A DNA stretch of 47,974 nucleotides from Clostridia bacterium. Its GTDB lineage: Bacteria > Bacillota > Clostridia > Christensenellales > Aristaeellaceae. The notes beneath the pieces were generated by a model that did not search any database, had not been told where the DNA came from, and saw only the letters and a program-made list of their open reading frames with translations. The stretch spans positions 1 through 47,974 of the forward strand of contig JAFTPN010000051.1 of NCBI GenBank assembly GCA_017463245.1. The letters are read 5' to 3'. The stretch's first letter is position 1, and each line of letters starts with the position of its first letter. Shown piece by piece: positions 31,385 to 39,226 of this stretch. The position numbers were made by a program, and so were the translations under genes.

Positions 31385-32287
31385 TTATTCATCCTCCTTC
31401 TGCGACATCAGTTCGACATAGTATTCTTCCAGGCCGATCTTGTTCTTTTTGATTTCACACACAACGTGACCGCTTTGCAGCAGGTATTCCACAATGGCCT
31501 CGGTGTTGGCCACATCATAAATGCGAAGATAGCCCTCTTCCTCACGGACGTCTGCATACTTTGCCTTCAGCACGGCTTTGGCTCCCGGCATATCCTTTGT
31601 TTTCAGGGAAACAAAGACGCGGGCGCGGCCTTCCAGCTCCTCGGCGGACATTTCCATGATCATCCTGCCCTGGCGGATAATGCCGTAGTGGGTGGCGATC
31701 TTCTCCAGCTCGCCGAGGATGTGGGAGGAAATGAGAACGGTGCAGCCGTAGTTCCTGGTAATGTCAACGAGGATCTCGCGCATGATGCGCATACCGTCGG
31801 TATCCAGACCGTTGATCGGCTCGTCCAGGATCAGCAGGGCGGGATCGCCCAGCAGCGCCATGGCAATGCCGATACGCTGCTTCATGCCAAGGGAGCAGCT
31901 TTTGAATTTGATTTGTGCGGAATCCTCCATGCGGACGATCCGCAGCACACGGTTGATTTCCTCATCAGGATGTTCAAGCCCCAGATTGATGGTCTGCATA
32001 CGAAGGTTCTGGTACACGCTGGAGTTCGGGAAGCAGCCGGCGTTTTCGATCAAAGCGCCGACTCTGACACGGACGCCCGGATCGGTATAATCTTTGCCGA
32101 ATAACCTGATCCTGCCTCCGTTGGGCACAAGATGCCCGCAGATGAGCTTTTCGGTGGTGGACTTGCCGGAGCCGTTTTCACCGATGAAGCCGTAGATCGC
32201 GCCGACGGGAACCGTCATATTCAGATGGTCAACCGCATACATTCCACGAAAGCTCTTTGAAAGATCTCTGATTTCAATCGCGTTCAT
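31385..32287 (-). CDS. ABC transporter ATP-binding protein (pair 1)
   Basis: 300 residues, Walker A GENGSGKST, signature CSLGMKQRIGIAMAL, Walker B LLILDEP, H-loop LISSHI. It is a close paralogue of the second ATPase (MNAIEIRDLSKSF against MNAVEIRNLSKNF), so the two pairs arose by tandem duplication. It is first in the four-gene operon. The upstream 110 bp holds a dyad and a likely promoter. The substrate is unknown; the class usually exports antimicrobial peptides or senses envelope stress. Confidence 0.92.
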   Translation of the reverse strand: MNAIEIRDLSKSFRGMYAVDHLNMTVPVGAIYGFIGENGSGKSTTEKLICGHLVPNGGRIRLFGKDYTDPGVRVRVGALIENAGCFPNSSVYQNLRMQTINLGLEHPDEEINRVLRIVRMEDSAQIKFKSCSLGMKQRIGIAMALLGDPALLILDEPINGLDTDGMRIMREILVDITRNYGCTVLISSHILGELEKIATHYGIIRQGRMIMEMSAEELEGRARVFVSLKTKDMPGAKAVLKAKYADVREEEGYLRIYDVANTEAIVEYLLQSGHVVCEIKKNKIGLEEYYVELMSQKEDE

Positions 32288-32362
32288 TGCTGTTCTCCTT
32301 TGCCTGGGTAATCGGAAAGTCTAAAGATCATCGTTGCGACGGTCTTTTTCTAATGCAGGAAA

Positions 32363-32391
32363 ATGATACACCAACACTGTGTGGACGGTGT
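32363..32391 (-). promoter_or_regulatory. Dyad operator and possible promoter of ABC operon
   Basis: A 24-bp imperfect dyad with ACACC and GGTGT ends and CCAACACTG/TGTGTGG inner arms (32368-32391) abuts a minus-strand TATCAT (32368-32363). This could be a repressor site on the operon promoter, 75 bases before the start codon. No regulator gene is adjacent. Confidence 0.35.
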
Positions 32392-32435
32392 TTGAAAAAT
32401 GTTTGCGAAATGTTAATGATGAAAAGAATTGGGCT

Positions 32436-32635
32436 TCACGCAGGCGGGACAAGCCACTTTTTTTGATTGTGATGACCTGAAATATCTTGTGGGAAGCGCA
32501 TGTTGGGATGGATCTTTTTCATGGTTTCATCATCAAAGAATTGATCCGGCGATTCTTCCGCCTTGTTGGAGGGCGGCATAAGGCAGATGATGCGGAAGAC
32601 GCACCCGAGAGCGGCATTCCGGATCGCATGGTTCA
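32436..32635. other. Gene-free stretch, possible decayed sequence
   Basis: This 200-bp part of the 450-bp gap between the ABC operon and rubrerythrin has a minus-strand open frame (MNHAIRNAALG... NQKKWLVPPA) without a ribosome binding site or recognisable family. I cannot call it a gene. Confidence 0.3.
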
Positions 32636-32665
32636 TTGACAGAATCTTTTCCCCTATGATATAAT
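32636..32665 (+). promoter_or_regulatory. Strong promoter of the oxidative-stress operon
   Basis: TTGACA (32636-32641), 18-bp spacer, TGATATAAT extended -10 ending 32665. It lies 72 bases before the rubrerythrin start. No clear PerR box was found. Confidence 0.85.
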
Positions 32666-32737
32666 AAATAAAAGCACATTCAAGGATTATGTGCAGAATG
32701 ATTCGAAAAAAAGTCAACAGAGATGGAGGCAGTTTAC

Positions 32738-33406
32738 ATGGAAAAGTGGAAGTGTACCGTTTGTGGTTATGTTCACGAAGGCCCCCTGCCCGAGGACTTC
32801 AAGTGCCCCAAGTGCAAGAAGGGTGCTGACAAGTTTGTGAAGCTCGAGGAAGAGCCCGCTGTTCAGGCGAAGAATCCCTATGCCGGTACCAAGACGGAGA
32901 AGAATCTGCTGGAAGCTTTTGCTGGCGAATCGATGGCTCGCGGCAAGTATACCTACTTTGCCTCCGTGGCCAAGAAGGCTGGCTTTGAGCAGATCGCTGC
33001 AATCTTCCTGCAGACCGCGAAGAACGAGCAGGAGCATGCCAAGCTCTGGTTCAAGGAACTGGGTGAGCTGGGCGACACCGCTCAGAACCTGCTCCACGCC
33101 GCTGAGGGCGAAAACTATGAGTGGACGGATATGTACGACCGCATGGCCAAGGACGCCGAAGAAGAAGGTTTCCATGCGCTGGCTGCCAAGTTCCGCGGCG
33201 TAGCTGCCATCGAAAAGGCTCATGAAGAGCGCTATCGCAAGCTGCTGCACAACGTTGAGGCAAAAGAAGTCTTTGAAAAGAGCGGCGTGACCCTGTGGGA
33301 ATGCCGCAACTGCGGTCATCTGGTAATGGGCACCAAGGCTCCCGATGTTTGCCCGGTGTGCGCGCATCCTCAGAGCTTCTTTGAAGTCCGTGCCAAAAAC
33401 TATTGA
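32738..33406 (+). CDS. Rubrerythrin with rubredoxin domains at both ends
   Basis: 222 residues. The N-terminal rubredoxin-like zinc/iron knuckle is CTVC...CPKC (Cys 6, 9, 23, 26). The middle is the di-iron ferritin-like domain ([32 protein letters not shown]). The C-terminal rubredoxin is CRNCG...CPVCAHPQ. Rubrerythrins reduce hydrogen peroxide with electrons from rubredoxin; most have only one rubredoxin end. The ATG at 32738 follows GGAGG. It is first in the operon, which also encodes desulfoferrodoxin and ferritin. Confidence 0.93.
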   Translation: MEKWKCTVCGYVHEGPLPEDFKCPKCKKGADKFVKLEEEPAVQAKNPYAGTKTEKNLLEAFAGESMARGKYTYFASVAKKAGFEQIAAIFLQTAKNEQEHAKLWFKELGELGDTAQNLLHAAEGENYEWTDMYDRMAKDAEEEGFHALAAKFRGVAAIEKAHEERYRKLLHNVEAKEVFEKSGVTLWECRNCGHLVMGTKAPDVCPVCAHPQSFFEVRAKNY

Positions 33407-33423
33407 TTATGGGGTGCGCTGAA

Positions 33424-33801
33424 ATGAAAGCTAAGTTTTATATCTGCCGTCATTGCGGCAATCTGGTGGGCATGATTAACGATGCCGGCGTACCCATGGT
33501 TTGCTGTGGCGAAAAGATGGAAGCGCTGGTGCCCAACACCGTAGAGGCCAGCAACGAGAAGCATCTGCCCGTGGTTCAGGTGGAAGACGGCGCGATCAAT
33601 GTCAATGTGGGTGCTGTCGATCATCCGATGGCTGCGGAACACTACATTGAATGGATCTATGTTCAAACTGAAAATGGCGGCCAGCGCAAAGCGCTCAAGC
33701 CGGGCGATGAACCCAATGTGACCTTCTCTCTGGGAAGCGACAAGGCTGTGGCGGTCTATGCCTACTGCAACCTGCACGGCCTGTGGATGACCGAAGTGTA
33801 A
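33424..33801 (+). CDS. dfx: Desulfoferrodoxin / superoxide reductase
   Basis: 125 residues, 2Fe-type superoxide reductase. The N-terminal desulforedoxin domain has Cys 8, 11, 27 and 28 (ICRHCGN, VCCGE). The catalytic domain shows the iron ligands in KHLPVV, DHPMAAEHYIEW and YCNLHGLW. It reduces superoxide to hydrogen peroxide, which the adjacent rubrerythrin removes. The start ATG 33424 has a weak site (GGGGTG); the first in-frame ATG overlaps the rubrerythrin stop. Confidence 0.95.
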   Translation: MKAKFYICRHCGNLVGMINDAGVPMVCCGEKMEALVPNTVEASNEKHLPVVQVEDGAINVNVGAVDHPMAAEHYIEWIYVQTENGGQRKALKPGDEPNVTFSLGSDKAVAVYAYCNLHGLWMTEV

Positions 33802-33808
33802 ATACTGT

Positions 33809-33830
33809 CGCCTGCCGAAAAAGGTAGGCG
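33809..33830 (+). terminator. Weak hairpin after dfx
   Basis: 8-bp stem CGCCTGCC/GGTAGGCG followed by CTTTCC. It may partly separate dfx from the downstream genes. Confidence 0.45.
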
Positions 33831-33968
33831 CTTTCCATATGCATTTTTTCTCAAGGAATCTGCTGCAATGCTTCACTTTGATCAAAAATGGTTATACTAT
33901 TTCATGAACAAATGCCTGCGCTTGAGTTTGATAAGACGATAAGCAGGTATATGCTAAGGAGTGAAAGC

Positions 33969-34301
33969 ATGTCGAAAGGCGGCAAGGATGTATGTCCCGG
34001 ATGCAGCAGGCATTGCCCCTTGACCCATGTGCGCTGCAAATACGGGCAGAAATACATAGGGAAAATTCGGAAAGCGGATGCTGACAGTCATCAAACGCCG
34101 GAGGGCAAGCACCATTACAAATGGGAAAAGGATGTTGTGCAGGGCGGCCTTGCATGGAAACTGCTGTGGGTCAGCTGCCGGGGCAAGAAGGCTTTGCGCA
34201 GGAAGAAACTGACCGAACAGGAGCTTTTCGCTGCACTCAATGAGGATGAAAAGGCGCAGCTGAACGCACTGCTGGATCAAATCTCGCAAAGGCTCGGATG
34301 A
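33969..34301 (+). CDS. Cys-motif small protein, 110 aa
   Basis: The N-terminus has CPGCSRHCPLTHVRC (Cys 9, 12, 16 and 23), a C-x2-C-x3-C-x6-C knuckle like those seen at the ends of some clostridial MarR-type and redox proteins. The remainder is a basic helical region (KALRRKKLTEQELFAALNEDEKAQLNALLDQI). No domain name is recognised. The ATG at 33969 follows AAGGAG. Its place between superoxide reductase and ferritin suggests an iron or redox role. Confidence 0.75.
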   Translation: MSKGGKDVCPGCSRHCPLTHVRCKYGQKYIGKIRKADADSHQTPEGKHHYKWEKDVVQGGLAWKLLWVSCRGKKALRRKKLTEQELFAALNEDEKAQLNALLDQISQRLG

Positions 34302-34352
34302 TGCTTCTTCATCTGGTGAACCAAACGACAAAGAAAATGGAGGAAAAAAACA

Positions 34353-34865
34353 ATGTTGGACGCAAAGGTTGTACAGCTTCTCAATGAGCAGATCAATAAG
34401 GAACTCTACTCTGCCTACCTCTATCTTGACTTTTCCAACTACTTCTACGACAAAGAACTGAACGGCTTTGGTAACTGGTACAAGATTCAGGCGCAGGAGG
34501 AGCGCGATCATGCGATGCTGTTCCTGCAGTACCTGCAAAACAACGGCGAACAGATTCATCTGGACGCGATCGCCAAGCCCGACGTAGCCCTGACCGACAA
34601 CATGACCGTCCTCAAGGCTGGACTGAAGCATGAGGTCTATGTGACCGGTCTGATTCATACCATCTACGAAGCCGCCTATGCTGTGCGGGATTTCCGCACC
34701 ATGCAGTTCCTGGACTGGTTCGTCAAGGAGCAGTGCGAGGAGGAAAACAACGCGGATGGTCTGATCAAGAAGTTTGAAATGTATGGCGACGATCCCCGCA
34801 GCCTGTACATGCTGGATAGCGAAATGGCTGCCCGCGTCTACACAGCGCCGTCGCTCACGCTGTAA
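34353..34865 (+). CDS. ftnA: Ferritin
   Basis: 170 residues, non-haem bacterial ferritin. The ferroxidase residues are visible: Glu17 (NKELYSAY), EERDHA with Glu and His, KHEVYVTG and VKEQCEEE. It forms 24-subunit shells that store iron and limit Fenton chemistry. Preceded by GGAGG, it is the fourth gene of the oxidative-stress cluster. The reading frame continues after its TAA straight into a rhodanese domain. Confidence 0.96.
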   Translation: MLDAKVVQLLNEQINKELYSAYLYLDFSNYFYDKELNGFGNWYKIQAQEERDHAMLFLQYLQNNGEQIHLDAIAKPDVALTDNMTVLKAGLKHEVYVTGLIHTIYEAAYAVRDFRTMQFLDWFVKEQCEEENNADGLIKKFEMYGDDPRSLYMLDSEMAARVYTAPSLTL

Positions 34866-35231
34866 GGCAAAGAAAGGACAGGCATCGGTTCCCATCGTTC
34901 CGGCGAAACCGAGGATGCGGCAAAGCTGCCCCGCGATGGAAGCATAACGCTGCTTGACACCAGAACCGTAGGCGAATTCGCCCATGGACACATCCAACGC
35001 TTCCAAAACATCCCCGTTGACGAACTGCGTGATCGTCTGGATGAGGTCGAAAAAGGCAAGCCGGTTTATGTGATCTGCCAGAGCGGCCTGCGAAGCTACA
35101 TTGCCAGCCGGATTCTGGCGGGCAGCGGCTATGAAACCTACAATTTCGCCGGAGGATTCCGGTTTTACGATGCAGTCATGAATGACCGGGCGCTGATCGA
35201 AAAGGCTTATGCCTGCGGCATGGATCAGTAA
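34866..35231 (+). pseudogene. Rhodanese domain without a start codon (remnant of CoA-disulfide reductase type)
   Basis: In the same frame as ferritin, immediately after its TAA, 121 codons run open to a TAA at 35229. From about codon 25 they spell a rhodanese domain: LLDTRTVGEFAHGHI, NIPVDELRDRLDEV, the active loop VICQSGLRSYIA and YNFAGGFRFYD. This resembles the C-terminal rhodanese of CoA-disulfide reductases. There is no in-frame ATG, GTG or TTG before the domain. It is either a truncated remnant or is made by readthrough of the ferritin stop. The active-site Cys is intact. Confidence 0.65.
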
Positions 35232-35240
35232 ATTCAGCAC

Positions 35241-35280
35241 AGCAGCCACGTTCCTTCTTAAAAGGGCGTGGCTGCTTTTG
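35241..35280 (+). terminator. Terminator of the oxidative-stress operon
   Basis: 10-bp stem AGCAGCCACG/CGTGGCTGCT followed by TTTTG. Confidence 0.85.
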
Positions 35281-35411
35281 TGTTGAAAGGTGATGCTGCT
35301 GCAGAAACAGCCCTCCGAATTGGATGTCATAAGGACGTGCAGGATGCTTTTTGCTCAAGGAAGGAATGATATGAATCAAGAACGCGGCTGTTCTTTTTGG
35401 ATTATTCGCTT

Positions 35412-36833
35412 TTATGCCTGGACAGTCTTTTTGTTCCTGCGGCGCTGCGCCATAAACGCCGGCAGCGCGGCCTGTCCCTCCGGGGTCACAGGGCGCACCC
35501 AGCGGCCGGAGTACATATGCCGCTGCATCAGGATGAAGCGGATGGGTTCGTCGATGTAGCAGCAGGCGAAGATCACCAGGAAGGGCGCCTTCAGCCACAG
35601 GCCGGTGATGCACACGCAGGGCAGCACCATCAGGTACATGAACAGGATCTCCAGCACGGTGCCGGTGGTGGCGTCGCCGGCGGAGCGGTAGGTGTCGTTC
35701 TGCGCCCAGTTGCACATGCGGATCACCGCAGCCACGCAGTAGATCAGCAGCATGCCGAAGCCGATGCGGAAGGACTCGCCGGAGAGGCTCATCATGGTCA
35801 GCAGAGGCTGATGCACTGCCAGCAGCGTGATGCAAACCGCAAAGATGCAGCCCGCGCACAGGTACACCACGCGCTTGGCTCGCTGGTAAGCGGTGTCCAG
35901 CTCGCCTGCACCCACGCAGGTGCCCACCAGCACCGAGGATGCATTGGAGAACCCGCTGAAGAAGCCGATCACCAGTCCCTCCAGCGTGCGGAACACCGCC
36001 ATGGCGGCAATGGCCTGCTCGCTCTGGCGGCCCAGCACCATGTTGATGATCATGTTGGCCACGCCCAGGAACACTTCGTTGCAGATGATGGGGAAGCAGC
36101 GCTGCAGGTACAGCCGCACAGCCTTCTTCGTCCAACGGAAATGCTGGCGGAAGTGGAACAGGTAGGGGAACTTCTGCGCCCGGGCGAGGATGATGATCAC
36201 CGCCGCATTCACAAAGGCGGCGAACACCGTGGCCAGCGCCGCGCCCTGCACGCCCATGGCGGGAAGGCCAAAGTGGCCATAGATCAGCACCCAGTTCAGC
36301 ACCATGTTGGTGAGAACGGAGGCCACCGCGGCATAGAAGGGGATGCGCACCCGCTCGGTGGAGCGCAGGAGGGAACTCATGGCCATGGAGAGGATCTGCA
36401 ACGGATAGGCAAAGCCCACCACCCGCAGATAGCTGACGCCAATGGCCTGGATGGCGGTCTTGTCGGTATACACCCGCATGACCCACTCCGGGCAGATTAG
36501 CGCCAGGCAGGCAAAGAGCAGCGCCACCAGCATCATGCAGGAGAGGGTGATGCCATAGGAGCGGTCGATGCCCTCGTCGTCCTTGGCGCCCCAGTATTGG
36601 GAGAAGAACAGCATACCGCCGCCCACAAAGCCCCAGTAGCCGCTGAACATCAGCGAGGAAAACTGGGCGCACAGGCCAACGGCGCCCACGGCGGTTTCGC
36701 CCAGGGGAGCGATCATCATGGTATCCACCATGCTGCCGGTGGTGGTCAGCAGGTTTTGCAGCGCCACGGGAATGGCGATCACGGCCAGGCGCTTGAGGAA
36801 ATCCCGCCAGGGGAAGCGTGCGGAATGCTGCAT
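35412..36833 (-). CDS. MATE family efflux transporter
   Basis: 473 residues with 12 membrane helices in two pseudo-repeats. Typical regions are IPVALQNLLTTTGSMVDTMMIAPLGETAVGAVGL at the first repeat and PIICNEVFLGVANMIINMVLGRQSEQAIAAMAV at the second. It is probably a Na+- or H+-coupled drug/metabolite exporter of the DinF/NorM class. It is a single gene, divergent from the secreted-protein gene at 36962. The C-terminal tail is basic (AQRRRNKKTVQA). Confidence 0.93.
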   Translation of the reverse strand: MQHSARFPWRDFLKRLAVIAIPVALQNLLTTTGSMVDTMMIAPLGETAVGAVGLCAQFSSLMFSGYWGFVGGGMLFFSQYWGAKDDEGIDRSYGITLSCMMLVALLFACLALICPEWVMRVYTDKTAIQAIGVSYLRVVGFAYPLQILSMAMSSLLRSTERVRIPFYAAVASVLTNMVLNWVLIYGHFGLPAMGVQGAALATVFAAFVNAAVIIILARAQKFPYLFHFRQHFRWTKKAVRLYLQRCFPIICNEVFLGVANMIINMVLGRQSEQAIAAMAVFRTLEGLVIGFFSGFSNASSVLVGTCVGAGELDTAYQRAKRVVYLCAGCIFAVCITLLAVHQPLLTMMSLSGESFRIGFGMLLIYCVAAVIRMCNWAQNDTYRSAGDATTGTVLEILFMYLMVLPCVCITGLWLKAPFLVIFACCYIDEPIRFILMQRHMYSGRWVRPVTPEGQAALPAFMAQRRRNKKTVQA

Positions 36834-36869
36834 GGGGAAAGCATCGTCCTTTCGGTGTCAATGGTGACA

Positions 36870-36878
36870 AGTATAGCA
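36870..36878 (-). promoter_or_regulatory. Extended -10 promoter of MATE gene
   Basis: Minus-strand TGCTATACT, 37 bases before the start codon; no good -35. Confidence 0.5.
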
Positions 36879-36898
36879 CAAACTGCGCCGGGAAGCCA

Positions 36899-36927
36899 TA
36901 GACGGAAAGGAAAAGATGGTGTATAAT
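36899..36927 (+). promoter_or_regulatory. Promoter of the BspA-like gene
   Basis: TAGACG (36899-36904), 17-bp spacer, TATAAT (36922-36927), 34 bases before the start codon. Confidence 0.65.
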
Positions 36928-36961
36928 TTGGGAAAGGGAAAAACAGGAAAGGGGCATTCCC

Positions 36962-39202
36962 ATGCGAAAGTTCCTTGCTCTGCTGCTTGTACTGCTGACC
37001 TGCGCCTTTGGTGCGGCGGCGGAAGGAATACTCACTGATGTCAGCGCCGAGCCGGGCATGACCTTCGCCAGCCGCCCGGGCGGGCGTGCGGAGATCGTGG
37101 ACATCCGCCTGGCGGCGGGGCAGAACTACGTGTTCATTCCCGTTTACTGGAACGACATGGTGGTGTATGTGGAAGGCGAGACCATCCCGGAGCAGGTGGA
37201 GGTCGTCTACACGTCCTGGGGCGGCGACATCATCACCCCGGCGGAGGGGCGCACGCTGACGGAGGCTTTCTATGTGTCTGACGTGGAGGCCAAGCAGTAT
37301 TCCGAAGTGAAGGACGTCCAGCCTGGTGATATTGCGCTGATGGACATTCGCCGCTATACCACGGTGAATGGTGAACGGGTGGAGGATGGCGTTGCGTACC
37401 TGAAAACAGAGGACTTCCCCAAGCAGCTGGACGGCCACCGGGTGAACACCACCGCCCTGGGAGAGGGTGCGTTTGTCCAGCTGACGGGCGACTGCTGGCA
37501 CCATGAGGGCTACGGCTACCCCAGCATTGTAGACGCCCAGCTGCCGGAGGGCGCCAATGAGCTGGTGATCCCCATGGACTTTGCGGAGTGGGGCATGGTG
37601 CAGGTGTGGCTGGACAACCTGGACGAAGGCCTGCGCACCATTTACCAACCCTATGGGCTGTATGTCCCCCTGTCAACGAATGCGGGCTTGCCCAGGGGCG
37701 TGACCTATTGCAAAATGCTTTATGCGGACTACGCCATGGTGCAGGCTGACCCGGCGCTGCGCCAGGCCTTCCCGGACATGGGCGAGGACGACTACGCCCT
37801 GGTGGAGTGCGATGTGGAAATGGCCTATGACCACGAGGGCAACACCTGGTTGGCGCAGATTGGCTTCGACCCGGCAGCGCTGCCCACGGAGCTGCGGGGA
37901 CACAAGCTGCTCCTGCATCCGGCGCTGAACGAAAACGTGGCGATCGCTGACTATCAGCAGATTTACCGCGGCGAGCTGGACGCCGAAGTGGCAGCTTGGC
38001 TTGGCCTGCCTACGGAGGAGGAACTGGCGCTGATGGCCGACAACAGCGCAAGCGAGATCGACGGTGACGTGTACACCCATGGCGAGCTGCTGTATACCAG
38101 GGATGATGCCCAGCAGACGGCCACCATTGTGGGCTATGAGCTGGCGGAGGGGCAGACGGAGCTGTTTATCCCCACGGCCATTGAGGGCTACACGGTGGTG
38201 AGTTTTGAATATGAAAACGTGCCGCTGCAAATTGAAAAGCTGTGGGTCAACCTGAACACCGGGAAAATGATCTGGAACTTTGGCGACAAGCCGACGAACC
38301 ATGAGCGCTTGGCTTACCACTACACCCAGGACACAGAAGGCAGCATTACGCTGGATAGTATTACCCTTGAATCCTGGGATGCGGAGGGCAACATGGACAG
38401 CAAGCGGCGGTTCATTGACGCAGATGCTGTGCCTGCAACAATTGCGGGAAATGCTGTTTCGTTTGATGCGACAGCACAGGGCGCAATTGAAAATGGTACG
38501 TTTGTTACTGCGGATGGCTGGAAATACCGCGCATTTTCCCACGCTGATGGCAGAAAAACGGCTGAATTGCTGGACTATCCGAGGCAGGACTGGGGAGACA
38601 CAATGATCATTCCACCGACCGTGGATGGTTATGTGGTGAACATTGTGGATATTGCGATTATTCCCACGTCTGTTCATACTGTAATTATGCAGGGTGATGG
38701 CAGCACCTATGGGGTTGTCAGCAACGCTCCCAGCAACAGGGTATTGAAGATCGTTACATATACTGATTGGGAAGGCGCAGGCCAAAGTACGATGATTAGC
38801 CGCCCCGCAAAGATGCAGAAGGATGAGCTGGTGTGGACACGCGTTATGGTTCATGATTTTGCTACGGGAAAAGACTTGCAGGAGCCGCACAATATCATCT
38901 GCGATGCAGATTTGCCTGCTGAGATCAACGATCAAAGGGTGATATTCCCGTCTGTTTCCAACCATTTTGCGATTACCAGCGGCGACTGGCGTTACATAAG
39001 GCGGAAAGAATGGAAGGACGACGGGGAGTATTTGTACGCTACCATCTGGGATTATGTGGGCGAGAAAGAAACCGGAAAAGTGGAGCTGCCTACAATGATC
39101 GATGGGTACACGGTGGATACTTTTGTGATTGCCTATTTCCCTGAGAAGCTTCAGGTCGCTTACGACCCTGAACGGCAGTGGATCGTGGAGTATGACGAAT
39201 AA
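36962..39202 (+). CDS. Large secreted protein with BspA-like repeats
   Basis: 746 residues with a signal peptide (MRKFLALLLVLLTCAFGAAA). Repeated units of the form 'IP..I.GY.V..I..' appear at least three times (ELFIPTAIEGYTVVSFEY, IIPPTVDGYVVNIVDIA, VELPTMIDGYTVDTFVIA), as in BspA/LRR_5 surface proteins. The N-terminal half has other partly repeated beta units (CWHHEGYGYP, ANELVIPMDF). No enzyme motif, sortase signal or lipobox was seen. The last third (about 38250-39200) is visibly more AT-rich than the first, suggesting separate origin. Confidence 0.75.
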   Translation: MRKFLALLLVLLTCAFGAAAEGILTDVSAEPGMTFASRPGGRAEIVDIRLAAGQNYVFIPVYWNDMVVYVEGETIPEQVEVVYTSWGGDIITPAEGRTLTEAFYVSDVEAKQYSEVKDVQPGDIALMDIRRYTTVNGERVEDGVAYLKTEDFPKQLDGHRVNTTALGEGAFVQLTGDCWHHEGYGYPSIVDAQLPEGANELVIPMDFAEWGMVQVWLDNLDEGLRTIYQPYGLYVPLSTNAGLPRGVTYCKMLYADYAMVQADPALRQAFPDMGEDDYALVECDVEMAYDHEGNTWLAQIGFDPAALPTELRGHKLLLHPALNENVAIADYQQIYRGELDAEVAAWLGLPTEEELALMADNSASEIDGDVYTHGELLYTRDDAQQTATIVGYELAEGQTELFIPTAIEGYTVVSFEYENVPLQIEKLWVNLNTGKMIWNFGDKPTNHERLAYHYTQDTEGSITLDSITLESWDAEGNMDSKRRFIDADAVPATIAGNAVSFDATAQGAIENGTFVTADGWKYRAFSHADGRKTAELLDYPRQDWGDTMIIPPTVDGYVVNIVDIAIIPTSVHTVIMQGDGSTYGVVSNAPSNRVLKIVTYTDWEGAGQSTMISRPAKMQKDELVWTRVMVHDFATGKDLQEPHNIICDADLPAEINDQRVIFPSVSNHFAITSGDWRYIRRKEWKDDGEYLYATIWDYVGEKETGKVELPTMIDGYTVDTFVIAYFPEKLQVAYDPERQWIVEYDE

Positions 39203-39226
39203 CACATAACGAAAGGAGCTGCCCCC

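Noticed and set aside
32650-32680. PerR box at the rubrerythrin promoter
   Set aside because: The AT-rich stretch does not match the TTATAAT-N-ATTATAA dyad well enough.
32436-32717. 93-residue minus-strand ORF upstream of rubrerythrin
   Set aside because: No site before its starts, covers the rubrerythrin promoter and matches no family; kept only as a possible decayed stretch.
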